Shown piece after piece: positions 9,901 through 18,795 of a DNA stretch of 64,000 nt (positions within the stretch are counted from its first letter, which is position 1; each line of letters starts with the position of its first letter). Both the position numbers and the translations under genes were made by a program. The stretch is from Gemmatimonadetes bacterium T265 (lineage in GTDB: Bacteria; Gemmatimonadota; Gemmatimonadetes; Gemmatimonadales; Gemmatimonadaceae), in contig BPUI01000001.1 in assembly GCA_019973575.1 (NCBI GenBank), positions 2,430,342-2,494,341 on the forward strand, written 5' to 3'. The notes beneath the pieces were generated by a model. It worked only from the letters and a program-made list of their open reading frames with translations, searched no databases and was not told where the DNA came from.

Positions 9901-10548
9901 GCCGAGCCCGCGACGATGCTCGTCAAGGACTTCGCGAAGAGCGGGTACACGATGCAGGTCCTGTCGTGCTACAACGACGGGGTGAGCTACCCGATCACGC
10001 TGCGGGACGACCTGCTCAGGGCGCTGCCGTACCTGCGGGCGAAGTTCCCCAACTACCACAGCTACGCGGGCGCGACGGTCGAGACGATGTTCTCGCCCGA
10101 GGAGCGCGCCGGGGCGGTCGCGGACACCGCGTTCACCTTCGCGACGGCGATCGCGCGCAACGAGGGCGGCGGTCGGTACACGCTCGTGCCGCTGCCGCGC
10201 GAGGCGCAGCTCGCGCCGGTGTACGGCATGCTCGCCGGCGACTTCGACGGCGACGGGCACCCGGACCTGCTGCTCGCCGGCAACTTCGACGGGGTGAAGC
10301 CCGAGATCGGACGGATGGCGGCGAGCTACGGACTCTTCCTGCGCGGCGACGGGCGGGGCGGCTACACGCCCGTCGCGCCGCGCGAGAGCGGCTTCTTCGT
10401 CACCGGCCAGGTGCGCGACATCGTGCGGCTCCGCACGAAGGCCGGCCCGCTCCTGATGGTCGCGCGCTACAACGACGCTCCAGTCTTCTTCCGCGCGACG
10501 CCGCCTGCGGCGCTCGCGTCGCGCCCCGCCCACTCGCACCGGTCATGA
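6994..10548 (+). CDS. VCBS/FG-GAP repeat lipoprotein with ASPIC/UnbV domain (first paralogue)
   Basis: A 1184-aa exported lipoprotein; the lipobox is VLAAC at about residue 30. It carries two sets of calcium-binding FG-GAP/VCBS repeats of the form DxNxDGxxD. The first set (about residues 90-550) includes ADVNGDGKLDIYV and ADIDRDGWPDIYVS. The second set (about 720 onward) includes ADVNGDGLDDLFVGG and DVDGDGRPDLVVVGEW. Between them, at about 580-645, is an ASPIC/UnbV-type domain (YAVGAKVTVRSDS, then VEWPDGR). The expected structure is one or two beta-propellers at the cell surface or in the periplasm. Such proteins often accompany SusCD loci, but their biochemical role is not established. Its stop overlaps the next start as ATGA, so it is coupled to the haloperoxidase-like gene. 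A paralogue of similar length lies at 11919-15425. Confidence 0.9.
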   Translation: MPIHVTSRRPVPRAWTLLWSAVAGAVLAACSGASGATTRLADAPKPDGRLFTQMPSAYTGVTFVNRVSDSQKQNVFTYRNHYNGGGVALGDLTGKGLPDIVFTGNESGPRLYLNEGRFRFRDVTEEAGLANNGAWTTGVTLADVNGDGKLDIYVCHAGTDSSVRRANQLFINQGTDKNGVPHFKEMAREYGVEDGGYGTQAVFFDYDRDGYLDLLVVRNSPRPVTSFGMRNTRHVRDSLGGARLYHSEPGPDGTRHFVDVTAKAGIFSPENAFGLGVGVADIDRDGWPDIYVSNDFFERDYLYVNNHDGTFREVADKAMPYMSYFSMGMDIADVNNDGWPDVYTTDMLPEHERRIKQTSAAEGWDVYQEKVQNGYHHQIMRNMLQLNRGVWDAGAGSAGAVAAGPIPPALIPHFSDAGQLAGVARTDWSWSALMVDLDLDGNKDIYVTNGVARDVTDQDYISSIANQQAAESYARGGRVDFMTLVHAMPATRIPNYAFHNLGSDRAGGVPTFANEAAAWGLATPSFSSGAAYADLDGDGAPDLVVNNVNQEAFVYRNNVRALHPEDHSLQLKLEGEGGNRYAVGAKVTVRSDSAVFYQELEATRGFESSSDHVLTFGVGRRAAVDSVAVEWPDGRTSVLRHEATNQRLTVRQAEAASRPADAAPLGRFALGEAPARPAFADVTAQVGLDWAHKATSFVDFDRDRLTPKMLSTEGPGVAVADVNGDGLDDLFVGGAKGQPAALFLQTPDGHFVRSNAGLFEPDAESDDVGAVFFDANGDGRPDLYVVSGGSEFSPESPALQDRLYLNDGGGRFHKATASLPAETNSGSRVAAADYDGDGAVDLFVGGRVVPWQYGVPPRSMLLHNDGRGHFTDVTDRLAPGLSTVGMVTDAQWRDVDGDGRPDLVVVGEWMRPTVFHNAGGGRLVRVNTPGLEYGNGWFNRVVAGDFTGRGRTDFLLANLGLNTRLHASRAEPATMLVKDFAKSGYTMQVLSCYNDGVSYPITLRDDLLRALPYLRAKFPNYHSYAGATVETMFSPEERAGAVADTAFTFATAIARNEGGGRYTLVPLPREAQLAPVYGMLAGDFDGDGHPDLLLAGNFDGVKPEIGRMAASYGLFLRGDGRGGYTPVAPRESGFFVTGQVRDIVRLRTKAGPLLMVARYNDAPVFFRATPPAALASRPAHSHRS

Positions 10549-11906
10549 CCGCGCGATTTCTTGTCCGCGCCGCGCTGCTCGCGGCCGCCGCCGGCTGCGG
10601 CCGCCTCGGCGCGCTAGACGCCCCCAAGGCGACCGACGCCGACCTCCTGCACCGCGCCGTGCAGGACGTCACCGGCACGATGACGTACGACATCATCAGC
10701 CCCCCGCAGGGCAGTCGCGTGTACGCCTACGCCGCGGTCGCGGCGTACGAGGCGATGCGCCCTGGCTATCCCGGATACCGCACCCTCGCCGGGCAGCTGC
10801 ACGGGCTCGACTCGCTCCCCAAGCCGGGGCCGGGGTCGATCTACTACCCGCTCGCGGGCATCCGCGCGTACCTGACCGTGGGGCGGCAGTTGACCTTCTC
10901 GCGCGCGCGCATGGACTCGCTGCGCGCGGCGATGGACGCGGAGTACCAGCGGCGGCTGCGGAGCGACGAGTTCGCGCGGTCGGTGGCGTACGGGGACACG
11001 ATCGCGGGGCGCGTTCTCAAGTGGGCCGGCGGCGACCGCTTCCTCAAGACCCGCGGCGCGCCCAAGTACTCGGTCACGAGCGAGGCGGGGCGCTGGGCGC
11101 CGACGCCGCCCGCGTACATGGAAGCCGTCGAGCCGCACTGGGGCGAGCTGCGGCCGTTTGTGATCGATACCGGCAGCCAGTTCAAGCCCGAGCCCGCGTA
11201 CCGGTTCGATACCGCGGCCGGCAGCTCGTACATGCGCGACGTGCGCGAGGTGTACTCGGTGGGCAGGGCGCTGACGCCCGCGCAGACGGCGATCGCCGAC
11301 TTCTGGGAGTGCAACCCCTACACGCTGCACGTGCAGGGGCACAGCATGTTCGCCACAAAGAAGCTCTCGCCCGGCGGGCACTGGATCGGCATCACGGGCC
11401 TCGCGACGCGCAAGGCCGGCGTCGACGTGATGCGAACGGCGGCCGTCTACGCGCGGGTGAGCGTCGCGCTCGCCGACGCGTTCATCAGCTCGTGGGACGA
11501 GAAGTTCCGCAGCAACGTGATGCGCCCCGAGACGGTGATCAACCGGTACGTCGACGAGGGGTGGGAGCCGCACCTGCAGACGCCGCCGTTCCCGGAGTAC
11601 ACGAGCGGGCACTCGGTCATCTCGCCCGCCGCGGCGGCGGTGCTGGCCGACGAGTTCGGCGACCGGTTCGCCTTCGCCGACTCGGTCGAGATGCCCTGGG
11701 GGCTGCCGGTGCGCCGGTTCCAGTCGTTCTCGGGCGCGGCGGCGGAGGCGGGGATCAGCCGGCTCTACGGCGGCATTCACTTCCGCCACTCGGTCGAGCA
11801 GGGAAACCTGCAGGGCGCGCGGGTGGGGGCGTGGGTCGTGGGCCATGTGCGGACGCGCGACGTGACGCCGCGCCAGGTGTTGGCGCAGGCCACCCAGGCA
11901 CGTTAG
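10545..11906 (+). CDS. Vanadium-dependent haloperoxidase/PAP2-like lipoprotein
   Basis: A 453-aa exported protein with lipobox AAAAGC near residue 18. It has the vanadate/phosphate-binding signatures of the haloperoxidase/PAP2 acid-phosphatase superfamily: KFRSNVMRP (K-x6-RP), PEYTSGHS (a variant of PSGH) and SRLYGGIHFRHS (SR-x5-H). The Asp that normally follows the last His by four residues is Ser here (HFRHS), which could change or abolish the standard reaction. Possible activities are halide oxidation or phosphate-ester hydrolysis in the periplasm; the sequence does not decide. The start ATG overlaps the preceding stop (ATGA). It lies between two paralogous VCBS/ASPIC lipoproteins, suggesting the three act together. 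Its stop codon lies inside a CGTTAGGC word. Confidence 0.85.
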   Translation: MTARFLVRAALLAAAAGCGRLGALDAPKATDADLLHRAVQDVTGTMTYDIISPPQGSRVYAYAAVAAYEAMRPGYPGYRTLAGQLHGLDSLPKPGPGSIYYPLAGIRAYLTVGRQLTFSRARMDSLRAAMDAEYQRRLRSDEFARSVAYGDTIAGRVLKWAGGDRFLKTRGAPKYSVTSEAGRWAPTPPAYMEAVEPHWGELRPFVIDTGSQFKPEPAYRFDTAAGSSYMRDVREVYSVGRALTPAQTAIADFWECNPYTLHVQGHSMFATKKLSPGGHWIGITGLATRKAGVDVMRTAAVYARVSVALADAFISSWDEKFRSNVMRPETVINRYVDEGWEPHLQTPPFPEYTSGHSVISPAAAAVLADEFGDRFAFADSVEMPWGLPVRRFQSFSGAAAEAGISRLYGGIHFRHSVEQGNLQGARVGAWVVGHVRTRDVTPRQVLAQATQAR

Positions 11907-11918
11907 GCAGGCGGCCGG

Positions 11919-14900
11919 GTGCGGCGCGTCGCGGCGTTCGTCGCCCTCCTCGCGCTCGGCGCCCTCGCCGGCTGCGCCGCGAAGCCCCCGGCCGCCCCGC
12001 CGCTCTTCGACCGCCTCACGCCCACGGCCACCGGCGTGGCGTTCGAGAACACGCTTCCCGAGGCGCCGGACTTCAACATCGTCAACTACCTCTACTACTA
12101 CAACGGCGGCGGCGTCGCGGTGGGGGACGTGAACGGCGACGGACTGCCCGACCTCTATTTCACGTCCAACCTCGGCAAGAACCGGCTGTACCTCAACCGC
12201 GGGAACTACCGCTTCGAGGACGTGACTGACCGCGCGGGCGTGGGCGACTCGGTCGGGTGGAAGACGGGCGTAACGATGGCGGACGTGAACGGGGACGGGA
12301 AGCTTGACCTCTACGTCTCGGGCGTCGACTACCTCGGCGAGCACGGGCGCAACGTGCTCTACGTCAACAACGGCGACGGGACGTTCGCCGACCGCACGAA
12401 GGAGTACGGCCTCGAACACGTCGGCTACGCAACGCAGGCCGTGTTCTTCGACTACGACGGGGACGGCAAGCTCGACGTCTTCCTCGTCACCCACCTGACC
12501 AACTCCGAGCGCGGCATCGGCGGCAACGGCCGCGGCGTCGGCGTCGGGGACGTGATGCACCCGCGCACCGGCGGGCGACTCTTCCACAACGACGGCACGC
12601 CCGGGCACCCGCACTTCACTGACGTGACGGCGAAGGCCGGGATCGTCGGCACCGACGGGTTCGGGCTCGGCGCGGTGGCGACCGACTTCAACGGCGACGG
12701 CTGCCCCGACCTGTACGTGACCGTCGACTTTCAGGGCGACGACCGGCTCTGGCTGAACAACTGCGACGGGACGTTCCGGAACGTCATCCGGACGGCCACG
12801 CGCCACACGAGCCGGTTCTCGATGGGCGTCGACGCGGCCGACGTCGACAACGACGGCCGCCCCGACCTGTTCGTCGGCGACATGTTCCCCGAGCGCGAGG
12901 ACGTGCTCAAGTCGTCGGTCGGCGCGGAGACGTGGAACCTGTTCAACCTGCGGCTGCGCGCGGGCTACCACCCGCAGTACGCGCACAACGCCCTGCAGCT
13001 CAACCAGGGCGCCGCCCGCGATTCGTCAGGCGCGACGGCGGGCTCGGGCGGTGGCGCGCTCGTGCCGCGGTTCAGCGAGGTCTCGTACCAGGCGGGGGTG
13101 AACGCGACGGACTGGAGCTGGACGGGGCTGTTCGCGGACCTCGACAACGACGGGCGCAAGGACCTGTTCGTGACGAACGGGATCTACCGGCGGCCTAACG
13201 ACCTCGACTACATCAACTACGTCGGGAACGAGGCGGTGCAGGCGCGGCTCGCGGCCGGGAACCCGAACGACAACCTCCCGCTGCTGCAGCACATGCCGCG
13301 GATCGCGCTCGCCAACCACGCGTTCTGGAACGTTTCGGGCCCGGACGGCGACGTGCGCTTCGTCGACCGCGCGGCCGAGTGGGGGCTCGGCGACCCCGCG
13401 TTCTCGAACGGGGCGGTGTACGCGGACCTGAACAACAGCGGCGCGCTCGACCTCGTCGTCAACCGCGTGAACGCGCCGGCGGCGATCTACCGCAACCGCG
13501 CGCGCGAGCGCACCGGAAATCACTACCTCGCGGTCGCGTTACGCGGCGACGGCGCGAACACCGGCGGCATCGGCGCGAAGGTGTGGGTGACCGCGAACGG
13601 CGTGACGCAGTTCGTCGAAGAATCGCCGACGCGCGGCTTTCTATCCTCGGTCGACCCGGTGCTGCACTTCGGGCTGTTCCGCGCCGACCGGGTCGATTCG
13701 CTCGTCGTCGTCTGGCCCGACCGCCGGTATCAGGTACTCCGCGACGTCGCCGCCAACCAGCGCCTCGTGGTCGCCCAACGCAACGCGGCGGGGCGCTACG
13801 ACCTGCGCACCGCGCCGGGCTTCGCCCGCCCCGGTCCCGACGCGCCGGTCGGCCAGTCCGCGCACGCCGTCTTCGCCGACGTCACGGCCGCGCACGCCGC
13901 CGACTACCGGCACGCCGAGAACGACGCGAGCGATTTCGACCGCGAGCCGCTCATGACGCACCAGCTCTCGACCGAGGGCCCGGCGCTCGCCGTCGGTGAC
14001 GTCAACGGGGACGGGCTCGACGACGTCTACGCGGGCGGCGCGAAGTGGCAGCCGGGCACGCTGCTCCTGCAGCAGCGCGACGGGTCGTTCCGCGCGAGCC
14101 CGCAGCCGGCGATCCGCGCCGACAGCCTGAGCGAGGACGTCGACGCCGCGTTCTTCGACGCGAACGGGGACGGGCACCCGGACCTCGTCGTCGCGAGCGG
14201 CGGCAACGAGTTCTGGGGCGACGCCGACGCGCTCCGCCCGCGCCTGTACCTGAACGACGGGGCCGGCCACTTCCGCCGCGTCCCCGACGCCTTCCCCGGC
14301 GTGTTCGAGAACGCGTCGTGCGTCGTCCCGGGCGACTTCGACGGCGACGGCAAGGTCGACCTGTTCGTCGGTGCGCGCGTGGAGTCGCGGCAGTACGGCG
14401 TGGGCCCGAAGAGCCACCTGCTGCGGAACGACGGCACCGGACACTTTACCGACGTCACCGCGCAGGTCGCCCCCGGCCTCGCCGACGCGGGGATGGTCAC
14501 CTCGGCGACGTGGGTCGACTACGACCACGACGGGAAGCTGGACCTCGTCGTCGTCGGCGAGTTCACGCCGGTGCGGGTGTTCCACAACGAGGGCGGCCGG
14601 CTCGTCGACCGCACCAAGGAGGCGGGGCTCGCGGGCTCGGAGGGGTGGTGGAACCACGTGCGCGCGGCCGACCTCACGGGGAGCGGGCGCCCGGACCTCG
14701 TGTTAGGCAACCTCGGTCTCAACTCGTACCTCAAGGCCGCGCCCGGCGAGCCGGCGCGCCTCTACGTCGGCGACTTCGGGCACAACGGGACGCTCGAGCA
14801 GCTGCTGACGTTCTACAAGCACGGCGTCGACTATCCAATCGCGGGGCGCGACGAGATCGTCCGGCTCGTTCCCGCGCTCCGCAGCAAGTACCCGTCGTAC

Positions 14901-15425
14901 GCGGCGTTCGGCGCGAGCCGCGTGCAGGACATCTTCCCGGCCGAAGACCTGCGCAGCGCGCGCGTGCTCGAGGCGCGGACGTTCGCGAGCGCGGTCGCGC
15001 GCAACAACGGCGACGGCACGTTCACCCTACGGGCGCTCCCGGCCGCGGCGCAGGTCGCGCCCATCTACGCGTCGCTCGCCGGCGATTTCGACGGCGACGG
15101 CGCCCGCGACCTCCTGCTTGGCGGTAATTTCTGGGGGTTCCAACCGATCATCGGCCGCGCCGACGCGAGCTACGGCGTGCTGTTGCGCGGCGCCGGCGAC
15201 GGCACGTTCACGCCGGTCGGGATGGCCGAAAGCGGGCTCGTGCTCGACGGCCAGGTGCGGCGCATGGCGGCGCTGCGCGGCGCGGACGGCAGCCGGATGA
15301 TCGTCGTCGCGCGCAACAACGATCGCCTGCAGTTCCTCCGCGTGCAGCCCGGCGGCGTCCCCCGCGGCCCCGGGCGCGCGCCCCTCGTCGCGTCGCGATC
15401 CGCCGCGACCCGCCCCACTCCGTAA
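11919..15425 (+). CDS. VCBS/FG-GAP repeat lipoprotein with ASPIC/UnbV domain (second paralogue)
   Basis: A 1168-aa lipoprotein starting at GTG, 12 nt after the haloperoxidase-like stop. The signal peptide ends in LAGC at about residue 19. The layout mirrors the gene at 6994: FG-GAP/VCBS repeats from about residue 65 (GDVNGDGLPDLYF, ADVNGDGKLDLYVSG), an ASPIC/UnbV-type segment at about 540-615 (GIGAKVWVTANG, then VVWPDRRYQVLRD), and a second repeat set (GDVNGDGLDDVYAGG, FDANGDGHPDLVVASGG). The two paralogues share the same order of motifs and even the same linking phrases (QLSTEGP, then VADVNGDGLDD-like), so they arose by duplication. Calcium binding and surface location are expected from the family; a role in polysaccharide handling is inferred from context. 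Confidence 0.9.
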   Translation: MRRVAAFVALLALGALAGCAAKPPAAPPLFDRLTPTATGVAFENTLPEAPDFNIVNYLYYYNGGGVAVGDVNGDGLPDLYFTSNLGKNRLYLNRGNYRFEDVTDRAGVGDSVGWKTGVTMADVNGDGKLDLYVSGVDYLGEHGRNVLYVNNGDGTFADRTKEYGLEHVGYATQAVFFDYDGDGKLDVFLVTHLTNSERGIGGNGRGVGVGDVMHPRTGGRLFHNDGTPGHPHFTDVTAKAGIVGTDGFGLGAVATDFNGDGCPDLYVTVDFQGDDRLWLNNCDGTFRNVIRTATRHTSRFSMGVDAADVDNDGRPDLFVGDMFPEREDVLKSSVGAETWNLFNLRLRAGYHPQYAHNALQLNQGAARDSSGATAGSGGGALVPRFSEVSYQAGVNATDWSWTGLFADLDNDGRKDLFVTNGIYRRPNDLDYINYVGNEAVQARLAAGNPNDNLPLLQHMPRIALANHAFWNVSGPDGDVRFVDRAAEWGLGDPAFSNGAVYADLNNSGALDLVVNRVNAPAAIYRNRARERTGNHYLAVALRGDGANTGGIGAKVWVTANGVTQFVEESPTRGFLSSVDPVLHFGLFRADRVDSLVVVWPDRRYQVLRDVAANQRLVVAQRNAAGRYDLRTAPGFARPGPDAPVGQSAHAVFADVTAAHAADYRHAENDASDFDREPLMTHQLSTEGPALAVGDVNGDGLDDVYAGGAKWQPGTLLLQQRDGSFRASPQPAIRADSLSEDVDAAFFDANGDGHPDLVVASGGNEFWGDADALRPRLYLNDGAGHFRRVPDAFPGVFENASCVVPGDFDGDGKVDLFVGARVESRQYGVGPKSHLLRNDGTGHFTDVTAQVAPGLADAGMVTSATWVDYDHDGKLDLVVVGEFTPVRVFHNEGGRLVDRTKEAGLAGSEGWWNHVRAADLTGSGRPDLVLGNLGLNSYLKAAPGEPARLYVGDFGHNGTLEQLLTFYKHGVDYPIAGRDEIVRLVPALRSKYPSYAAFGASRVQDIFPAEDLRSARVLEARTFASAVARNNGDGTFTLRALPAAAQVAPIYASLAGDFDGDGARDLLLGGNFWGFQPIIGRADASYGVLLRGAGDGTFTPVGMAESGLVLDGQVRRMAALRGADGSRMIVVARNNDRLQFLRVQPGGVPRGPGRAPLVASRSAATRPTP

Positions 15426-15434
15426 CTACGACTC

Positions 15435-16913
15435 ATGTCTCGCACCATCGTCCGACCCGCCGCCGCGGCCGCCCTCGCACTTGCCGGCGCGACCCTCATG
15501 AGCACTCCGGCGGGCGCGCAGCCGAGCGCCGCGCAGCCGAGCGCGGTCCGGGCGGCTACCATCACCCGCGCGGCGAACACGGGTACCCCGGGCGCGGCCG
15601 TCCCTGGCGCGGCCGTCCCGGTCGTCGCGCACCCCGCGTGGTCGCGCCGCGCGGTGGTGTACGAGGTCAACGTCCGCCAGTACACGCCCGAGGGCACCTT
15701 CGCGGCGTTCCAGCGGCACCTTCCGCGGCTCAAGGCGTTAGGCGTCGACGCGCTCTGGATCATGCCCGTGCAGCCGATCGGCGAGAAGAACCGCAAGGGC
15801 CGGCTCGGCAGCCCGTACTCGGTGCGCGACTACCGCGCGGTGAACCCGGAGTTCGGGACGAAGGCCGACTTCGTCCGCCTCGTCGACGCGGCGCACCGCC
15901 AGGGGCTGAAGGTGATCCTCGACTGGGTGCCCAACCACACGGCGTTCGACCACGTCTGGGTCGCGCCGCACCCCGACTGGTACATGCACCACCCGGACGG
16001 CACGATCATGAACGCGCGCGACAACGACGACCACGAGACCGACTGGACCGACGTCGCGGAGCTGAACTACGACAACCCGGCGATGCGCCGCGCGATGATC
16101 GCGGACATGCGCTACTGGCTCGACACGATGAAGGTCGACGGCTTCCGCTGCGACGTCGCGGGCGGGGTGCCCGAGGACTTCTGGCGCGACGCCCGGGCGA
16201 CGTTGGGCGCGGGGCGCCCGGGGTTCTTCATGCTCGCCGAGGCGGAGGGGCCGAAGTACTACGACGCGTTCGACATGACGTACGGCTGGAGCTTCTGGGA
16301 CCAGCTCGCCGTGGTGGCGAAGGGGAAGCGGCCGGTGGCGTCGTTCGACGCGTACTTCGCGCACGCCGACAGCACGCTGCCCGCGGACGGCTACCAGATG
16401 GACTTCACGACGAACCACGACAAGAACTCGTGGGACGGTACGGAGTTCGAGGTGATGGGCGCGGACGCGATGCCGTCGTACGTCCTCGCGGCGACGGTCG
16501 CGCGGTCGGTCCCGATGCTCTACTCCGGGCAGGAGGTGAGCAACAAGAAGCGGCTGCGCTTCTTCGAGCGCGACACGATCGACTGGAAGGGGCAGTCGCT
16601 CGCGCCGTTCTACCGCCGGGTGTTCGACCTCAAGCACTCGCAGGCGGCGCTCGAGAGCGGGGCGGCCGGCGGGCCGCAGCGCAAGCTCGTCACGAGCGAC
16701 AGCGCGCACGTCTACGCGTTCACGCGCACGAAGGGGACGAACACCGTGCTCGTGGCCGTGAACTACGGGGACGCGGACGCGACGGTGAACTACCAGGGGT
16801 TGGACGCCGCGGGCGGGTACACCGACTGGTTCGGGGGGAAGAGGAGCACGTTAGGCGCGAGCGGAACGCTGGACGTGCCGGCGCACGGGTACCGGGTGCT
16901 GGTCCGGCGCTGA
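15435..16913 (+). CDS. Secreted GH13 alpha-amylase-family glycosidase
   Basis: A 492-aa enzyme with a signal peptide ending at PAGAQ (about residue 29). A low-complexity linker with short repeats (AAQPSAAQPS, GAAVPGAAVP) precedes the catalytic (beta/alpha)8 barrel, which starts near VVYEVNVRQYTPEG. The four GH13 regions are visible: DWVPNHTA; VDGFRCDVAG with the nucleophile Asp240; MLAEAEG with the likely acid/base Glu269; and FTTNHDKNS. It should hydrolyse alpha-1,4-glucans or maltodextrins in the periplasm or outside the cell. It follows the VCBS gene by 9 nt, so it probably belongs to the same operon. The C-terminal beta domain includes DTVLVA-like strands and ends in RVLVRR. The GH13 subfamily and exact specificity are not resolved. 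Confidence 0.92.
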   Translation: MSRTIVRPAAAAALALAGATLMSTPAGAQPSAAQPSAVRAATITRAANTGTPGAAVPGAAVPVVAHPAWSRRAVVYEVNVRQYTPEGTFAAFQRHLPRLKALGVDALWIMPVQPIGEKNRKGRLGSPYSVRDYRAVNPEFGTKADFVRLVDAAHRQGLKVILDWVPNHTAFDHVWVAPHPDWYMHHPDGTIMNARDNDDHETDWTDVAELNYDNPAMRRAMIADMRYWLDTMKVDGFRCDVAGGVPEDFWRDARATLGAGRPGFFMLAEAEGPKYYDAFDMTYGWSFWDQLAVVAKGKRPVASFDAYFAHADSTLPADGYQMDFTTNHDKNSWDGTEFEVMGADAMPSYVLAATVARSVPMLYSGQEVSNKKRLRFFERDTIDWKGQSLAPFYRRVFDLKHSQAALESGAAGGPQRKLVTSDSAHVYAFTRTKGTNTVLVAVNYGDADATVNYQGLDAAGGYTDWFGGKRSTLGASGTLDVPAHGYRVLVRR

Positions 16914-16923
16914 GCCCGGGCGC

Positions 16924-16948
16924 GGCGCCGCCGCCGTCGGGCGGCGCC
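16924..16948. terminator. GC-rich hairpin between convergent genes
   Basis: GGCGCCGCC (16924-16932) pairs perfectly with GGCGGCGCC (16940-16948) across a 7-nt loop. It occupies almost the whole gap between the GH13 stop (16913) and the stop of the minus-strand lipoprotein (16950), as expected for a shared bidirectional terminator. No T-run is present. Confidence 0.6.
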
Positions 16949-16949
16949 G

Positions 16950-17354
16950 TCAGCTGGGCGCGTGCCGCCCGCGGAGCGTTCCGCGCCCCTCCGGCCCCTC
17001 CCACGTCCCGCCGACCGAGTCGCCCCGCGTCGGGCGGAGGACGAACCGGTAGTCGGGGCGCCCCTCGCGCCCCGCCCAAACGATGACGAGCGAGTCGCCG
17101 TCGGCGAGCGTCGACCGGGCCTGCCCTGCGGGCCCGTACAGCATGCTGACCTCGAGGTCCTTCCGCGGTCGGTCGAGGCGCATCATCATCTGATTACGCC
17201 CGCTCGACTGGTTGGACGCGAAAACGTAGATCTCGCCGAGAAAGGCCGCGGCCGGGTCCGGGGGCGGGCCCGCCGGCGGCCGCGCGCAGTCGGCGCAGCC
17301 CACCAGCGCCGCGGCCGCGGTGAGCCAGTTCCGCGCGGAGCGCCGGCCCGTCAT
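16950..17354 (-). CDS. Small exported lipoprotein of unknown function
   Basis: A 134-aa protein. The ATG at 17354 overlaps the stop of the upstream SLC45-type transporter as ATGA, so the two are translated together. The N-terminus has a signal sequence with Cys residues at VGCADC; lipidation at the first Cys is likely. The mature part contains IYVFASNQSSGRNQMMMRLD and a beta-strand-rich C-terminus (SVGGTWEGPEGRGTLRG). The VGTW/VGGTWEGP style of motif is shared with small lipocalin-like or calycin-like proteins, but no family is recognised. Co-transcription with a sugar transporter suggests an envelope role. Function unknown. Confidence 0.7.
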   Translation of the reverse strand: MTGRRSARNWLTAAAALVGCADCARPPAGPPPDPAAAFLGEIYVFASNQSSGRNQMMMRLDRPRKDLEVSMLYGPAGQARSTLADGDSLVIVWAGREGRPDYRFVLRPTRGDSVGGTWEGPEGRGTLRGRHAPS

Positions 17355-18739
17355 ACCGCCCCCGCCGTGTCGAGCCGCTCCCGCCCCGGCGCGAGCTTCA
17401 CGAACAGCGTGGCCACCGCCGCGCAGAGGAGCAGCGCGCCCGCGAGCCGGATCACGTTGTCCGGCGTGCCGCCGAGCACGGAGTGGTAGAGCAGCGGCAG
17501 CGTGAAGATCTGGATCATCATCGGGATCACGATAAACATGTTGAAGATCCCCATGTACACGCCGACCCGCTCGGCCGGGATGCTGCCCGCGAGCATCACG
17601 TACGGGTTCCCCATGATGCTCGCCCACGCGAGTCCGACGCCGACCATCGGGACGAAGAGGAGCCCCCGGTCGGTGATCCCGGGCAGCGCGAGCATCGCGA
17701 AGCCCGCGAGCGTGAGGCAGATCGCGTGCATGACCTTCGGGCCGAAGCGGCGCGTGAAGGGGACCATCGCGAACGCGGCGGCGAAGGCGACGAGGTTGTA
17801 GAAGCCGCCGATCTGGCCGTTCACGAGCCCGGCCTCGCGGAAGCCCGCGGAGCCCGCGTCGCGCGTGTGGAAGAGGGTGTAGGCGAGCGAGAGGACCACG
17901 TACTGCCAGTAGCAGAACATCGCGTACCACTGGAAGAGCTTGACGAGCGCGAGCTGCTTCATCGTCGTCGGCATCTCGCGCACCGCCTCCGCCACCTCGC
18001 CCAGCGCCGCCCCGAGGCCGCGGGGGAGCGCCTCGATCCGCGCGCGCTCGTCCTTGCCTAACGGCAGCTCCGGCGTCGTCCGCACCGTCCAGAGGATCGA
18101 GGTGATCGAGAAGACCGAGCCGATCACGAAGGCCCAGACCGTGATCCAGGGGATCCCGCGGCCGTTCACGGCGTCGCGGTTCATGCCGAGCGCGACGAGG
18201 AGCGACGGCGTGACATAAGAGAGCGTCTGGCCGAGTCCCGTGAAGGCGCTCTGCGTGAGGAAGCCGATCGAGTGCTGGCTGGCGTCGAGGCGGTCGGAGA
18301 CGAAGGCGCGGTAGGGCTCCATCGTCACGTTGTTGCCCGTGTCGAGGATCCAGAGCAGGCCGGCCGCGGCCCACAGCGCGGGGCTGAACGGCATCGCGAG
18401 CAGCGCGAGGCTGCAGAGGATCGCGCCGACGAGGAAGTACGGCGTGCGCCGGCCGCGCGGGCTCAGCGTGCGGTCGCTCAGCGCGCCGATGATCGGCTGC
18501 ACGAGGAGTCCGGTCATCGGGCCCGCGAGCCAGAGCAACGGCAGGCTCGCCTCGTCGGCGCCGAGGTAGCGGTAGATCGGGCTCATGTTGCCCTGCTGCA
18601 GACCGAAGCTGTACTGGATTCCAAAGAACCCGAAGTTCATGCTGAGGATCTGCGCGAACGTGAGCTGCGGGCGGAGCGCGATCCGCGCCCAGGGGGCCGC
18701 GGTCGCGGTGCGGGGGAGCGCGGCGGTGGTCGTCGCCAT
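17351..18739 (-). CDS. SLC45-type MFS sugar transporter (first paralogue)
   Basis: About 462 aa from the ATG at 18739 ([12 protein letters not shown]); the frame is open further upstream, but the extra residues are not hydrophobic and look non-coding. It has twelve predicted membrane segments. [20 protein letters not shown] at the first helix and [20 protein letters not shown] after helix 2 are characteristic of the SLC45/sucrose-proton symporter branch of the major facilitator superfamily. Related bacterial proteins take up maltose, sucrose or other disaccharides. A second copy is at 22612-24021. It diverges from the GH100-like gene across a short promoter region and overlaps the downstream small lipoprotein by 4 nt. 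It would move periplasmic disaccharides, released by the amylase or others, into the cytoplasm. The substrate is not determined. Confidence 0.88.
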   Translation of the reverse strand: MATTTAALPRTATAAPWARIALRPQLTFAQILSMNFGFFGIQYSFGLQQGNMSPIYRYLGADEASLPLLWLAGPMTGLLVQPIIGALSDRTLSPRGRRTPYFLVGAILCSLALLAMPFSPALWAAAGLLWILDTGNNVTMEPYRAFVSDRLDASQHSIGFLTQSAFTGLGQTLSYVTPSLLVALGMNRDAVNGRGIPWITVWAFVIGSVFSITSILWTVRTTPELPLGKDERARIEALPRGLGAALGEVAEAVREMPTTMKQLALVKLFQWYAMFCYWQYVVLSLAYTLFHTRDAGSAGFREAGLVNGQIGGFYNLVAFAAAFAMVPFTRRFGPKVMHAICLTLAGFAMLALPGITDRGLLFVPMVGVGLAWASIMGNPYVMLAGSIPAERVGVYMGIFNMFIVIPMMIQIFTLPLLYHSVLGGTPDNVIRLAGALLLCAAVATLFVKLAPGRERLDTAGAV

Positions 18740-18795
18740 GGGCGGGCGGTGGGAGGCGGAGGCGGCCGACGGGCGGGCGAACCCGTCGTGAGATC

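Noticed and set aside
10614-12986. A 790-codon minus-strand frame
   Set aside because: Low-complexity Arg/Val/Glu-rich product; the plus strand encodes the haloperoxidase-like and VCBS proteins here.
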